Shown here: positions 7,685-8,133 of the stretch, piece by piece | Numbering within the stretch: the first letter of the stretch is position 1 | Layout of the letters: each line of letters begins with the position of its first letter | DNA from: Caldilineaceae bacterium | GTDB taxonomy: Bacteria; Chloroflexota; Anaerolineae; Caldilineales; Caldilineaceae | Length of the DNA stretch: 8,133 nucleotides | Assembly (NCBI GenBank): GCA_012032975.1 | Contig: JAAUPU010000097.1 | Location: 1 to 8,133, forward strand | Reading direction: 5' to 3' | The notes under the pieces: generated by a model | What the model was told of the DNA's origin: nothing | The model's database searches: none | What the model saw: only the letters and a program-made list of their open reading frames with translations | Translations under genes and position numbers: made by a program

Positions 7685-7709
7685 CATGACATGGTAAAAT
7701 CTCTACAGT
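7681..7709 (+). promoter_or_regulatory. Putative promoter overlapping stop codon and first operator
   Basis: A perfect -35 box TTGACA (7681-7686) overlaps the amidohydrolase TGA. After exactly 17 bases comes TACAGT (7704-7709, 4/6 to TATAAT), which lies inside the first palindrome CTACAGTGTAG. A protein bound there would cover the -10 element. It would drive the binding-protein gene with a leader of about 105 bases that contains the remaining operator copies. Confidence 0.45.
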
Positions 7710-7759
7710 GTAGAATTTCTACAGTGTAAAATTTCTACAGTGTAAAATTTCTACAGTGG
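7687..7759 (+). repeat. 16-base direct repeats with TACA/TGTA operator half-sites
   Basis: The unit CTACAGTGTAAAATTT recurs at exact 16-base steps starting at 7703, 7719, 7735 and 7751. The last copy is cut to CTACAGTG, and a degenerate copy (about 12/16) precedes the first. The first copy holds the perfect palindrome CTACA-G-TGTAG (7703-7713); the next two change its last base to A. TACA/TGTA half-sites are known for BlaI/MecI/CopY winged-helix repressors, so this is probably a multi-site operator for the downstream transporter gene. That regulator family is an inference, and no such gene is in the window. Confidence 0.7.
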
Positions 7760-7809
7760 CGTTTCACCATCCGCACAAACCGATTCACTACACCATCAAA
7801 CTTTCAGAT

Positions 7810-7814
7810 AGGAG
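7810..7814 (+). promoter_or_regulatory. Ribosome binding site of the binding-protein gene
   Basis: AGGAG lies six bases before ATG 7821 and fixes that start, which is also followed at once by a signal peptide. Confidence 0.75.
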
Positions 7815-7820
7815 AACCGA

Positions 7821-8133
7821 ATGTTACACAAACGATTTGGTCTGATGATGGGCTTGATGCTGGCCTTTGCGCTGGTCTTCACAGCCTGTGCGCCCGCGCC
7901 TACCGCACCGGCGGACACAGCAGCACCGGCGGACACCGCAGCACCGGCGGACACCGCAGCGCCGGCAGATGCAGAAGCTGCCCCAACTGAAGAGGCTGCC
8001 GAAGGCAGCCGGCGCTCTGACGAGGTGATCGAGATCGAGTACTGGCAGTACTTCTTCGAAGATCGCGTCACCGCCATGAACGCGCTGATCGAACAGTTCG
8101 AGGCGGAAAACCCCGGCATCAAGGTGATCCACA
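7821..8133 (+). CDS. Sugar ABC transporter substrate-binding lipoprotein, 5' part
   Basis: This is the N-terminus of an extracellular solute-binding protein (family 1), which captures a sugar outside the membrane and delivers it to an ABC importer. It begins MLHKRFGLMMGLMLAFALVF, with a basic n-region, a hydrophobic core and lipobox FTAC; C23 would be the lipid-modified cysteine. Residues 24-65 form an Ala/Pro/Asp/Thr/Glu-rich linker with TAAPAD repeats, tethering the protein away from the membrane. The mature domain starts near IEIEYWQYFFEDRVTAMNALIEQFEAENPGIKV (written here only to mark the style; key features are the first strand EYW and the motif FEAENPGIKV). The frame is open to the window end, so 104 codons are seen of an expected 400-plus. 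Permease genes should follow outside the window. It is probably controlled by the operator array just upstream. Confidence 0.87.
   Translation, partial: MLHKRFGLMMGLMLAFALVFTACAPAPTAPADTAAPADTAAPADTAAPADAEAAPTEEAAEGSRRSDEVIEIEYWQYFFEDRVTAMNALIEQFEAENPGIKVIH
7902..7970 (+). repeat. 18-base repeats coding a TAAPAD lipoprotein linker
   Basis: Just after the lipobox cysteine the coding sequence repeats as (T)APAD, TAAPAD, TAAPAD, TAAPAD in 18-base units that are nearly identical in DNA, differing mainly at third positions. Such low-complexity spacers are typical of lipoproteins and can change length by slippage without breaking the frame. Confidence 0.75.

Noticed and set aside
7687..7759. A short CRISPR array
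   Set aside because: The period is 16 bases with no unique spacers between copies; all units are near-identical and sit next to a promoter and gene start.
7796..8122. Minus-strand frame with SAGAAV repeats at the window end
   Set aside because: The repeats are the complement of the TAAPAD linker codons of a convincing lipoprotein gene with its own ribosome binding site and signal peptide.

Overview
The window looks like a chromosomal stretch from a free-living, sugar-using bacterium, most likely Chloroflexota of the Caldilinea/Anaerolineae type. That placement is inferred from the style of the solute-binding lipoprotein (short signal peptide, Ala/Pro/Asp/Thr-rich linker), the mix of ABC transport, ribokinase and amidohydrolase genes, and the high-GC codon use of those genes. 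It is not proven by any marker gene. By eye, the restriction-modification (R-M) genes are less GC-rich than the genes around them, which fits acquisition by transfer.

Layout on the + strand: (1) the 3' part of an ABC exporter with a fused membrane and ATPase domain (2-1102); (2) a XamI-type R-M locus, with the endonuclease at 1173 to about 2181 and its N6-adenine methyltransferase at 2182-3757, followed directly by a long stem-loop; (3) a ribokinase gene (3912-4838) behind a plausible promoter; (4) a NotI-family endonuclease (4839-5785) whose ATG directly follows the ribokinase stop codon. On the - strand, a Dam/D12-class adenine methyltransferase (6617 down to 5706) converges on the NotI-like gene and overlaps its 3' end by 80 bases. 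On the + strand again come a metal-dependent amidohydrolase (6729-7684), an array of 16-base operator-like repeats (about 7687-7759), and the start of a sugar ABC transporter substrate-binding lipoprotein (7821 onward, cut by the window end).

Two points stand out. First, two R-M systems of different families flank a ribokinase gene within about 5.5 kb, and their pairing is unusual. The XamI-like endonuclease and its methyltransferase read in one frame with no stop between them. The NotI-like endonuclease sits beside an adenine methyltransferase, although the canonical NotI site contains no adenine. Second, five single-base frame breaks interrupt otherwise well-conserved proteins: one in the XamI-like gene, two in its methyltransferase, one in the NotI-like gene and one in the amidohydrolase. 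They hit both R-M and metabolic genes, and two lie in short homopolymer runs, so uncorrected sequencing or assembly indels are more likely than gene decay. With the breaks repaired, all four proteins become full length.

The transport end of the window (amidohydrolase, operator array, binding protein) looks like a regulated sugar-uptake locus. The repeat array carries TACA/TGTA half-sites next to a near-consensus promoter, as expected for a repressor of the BlaI/MecI/CopY type, but no such regulator gene lies in the window.
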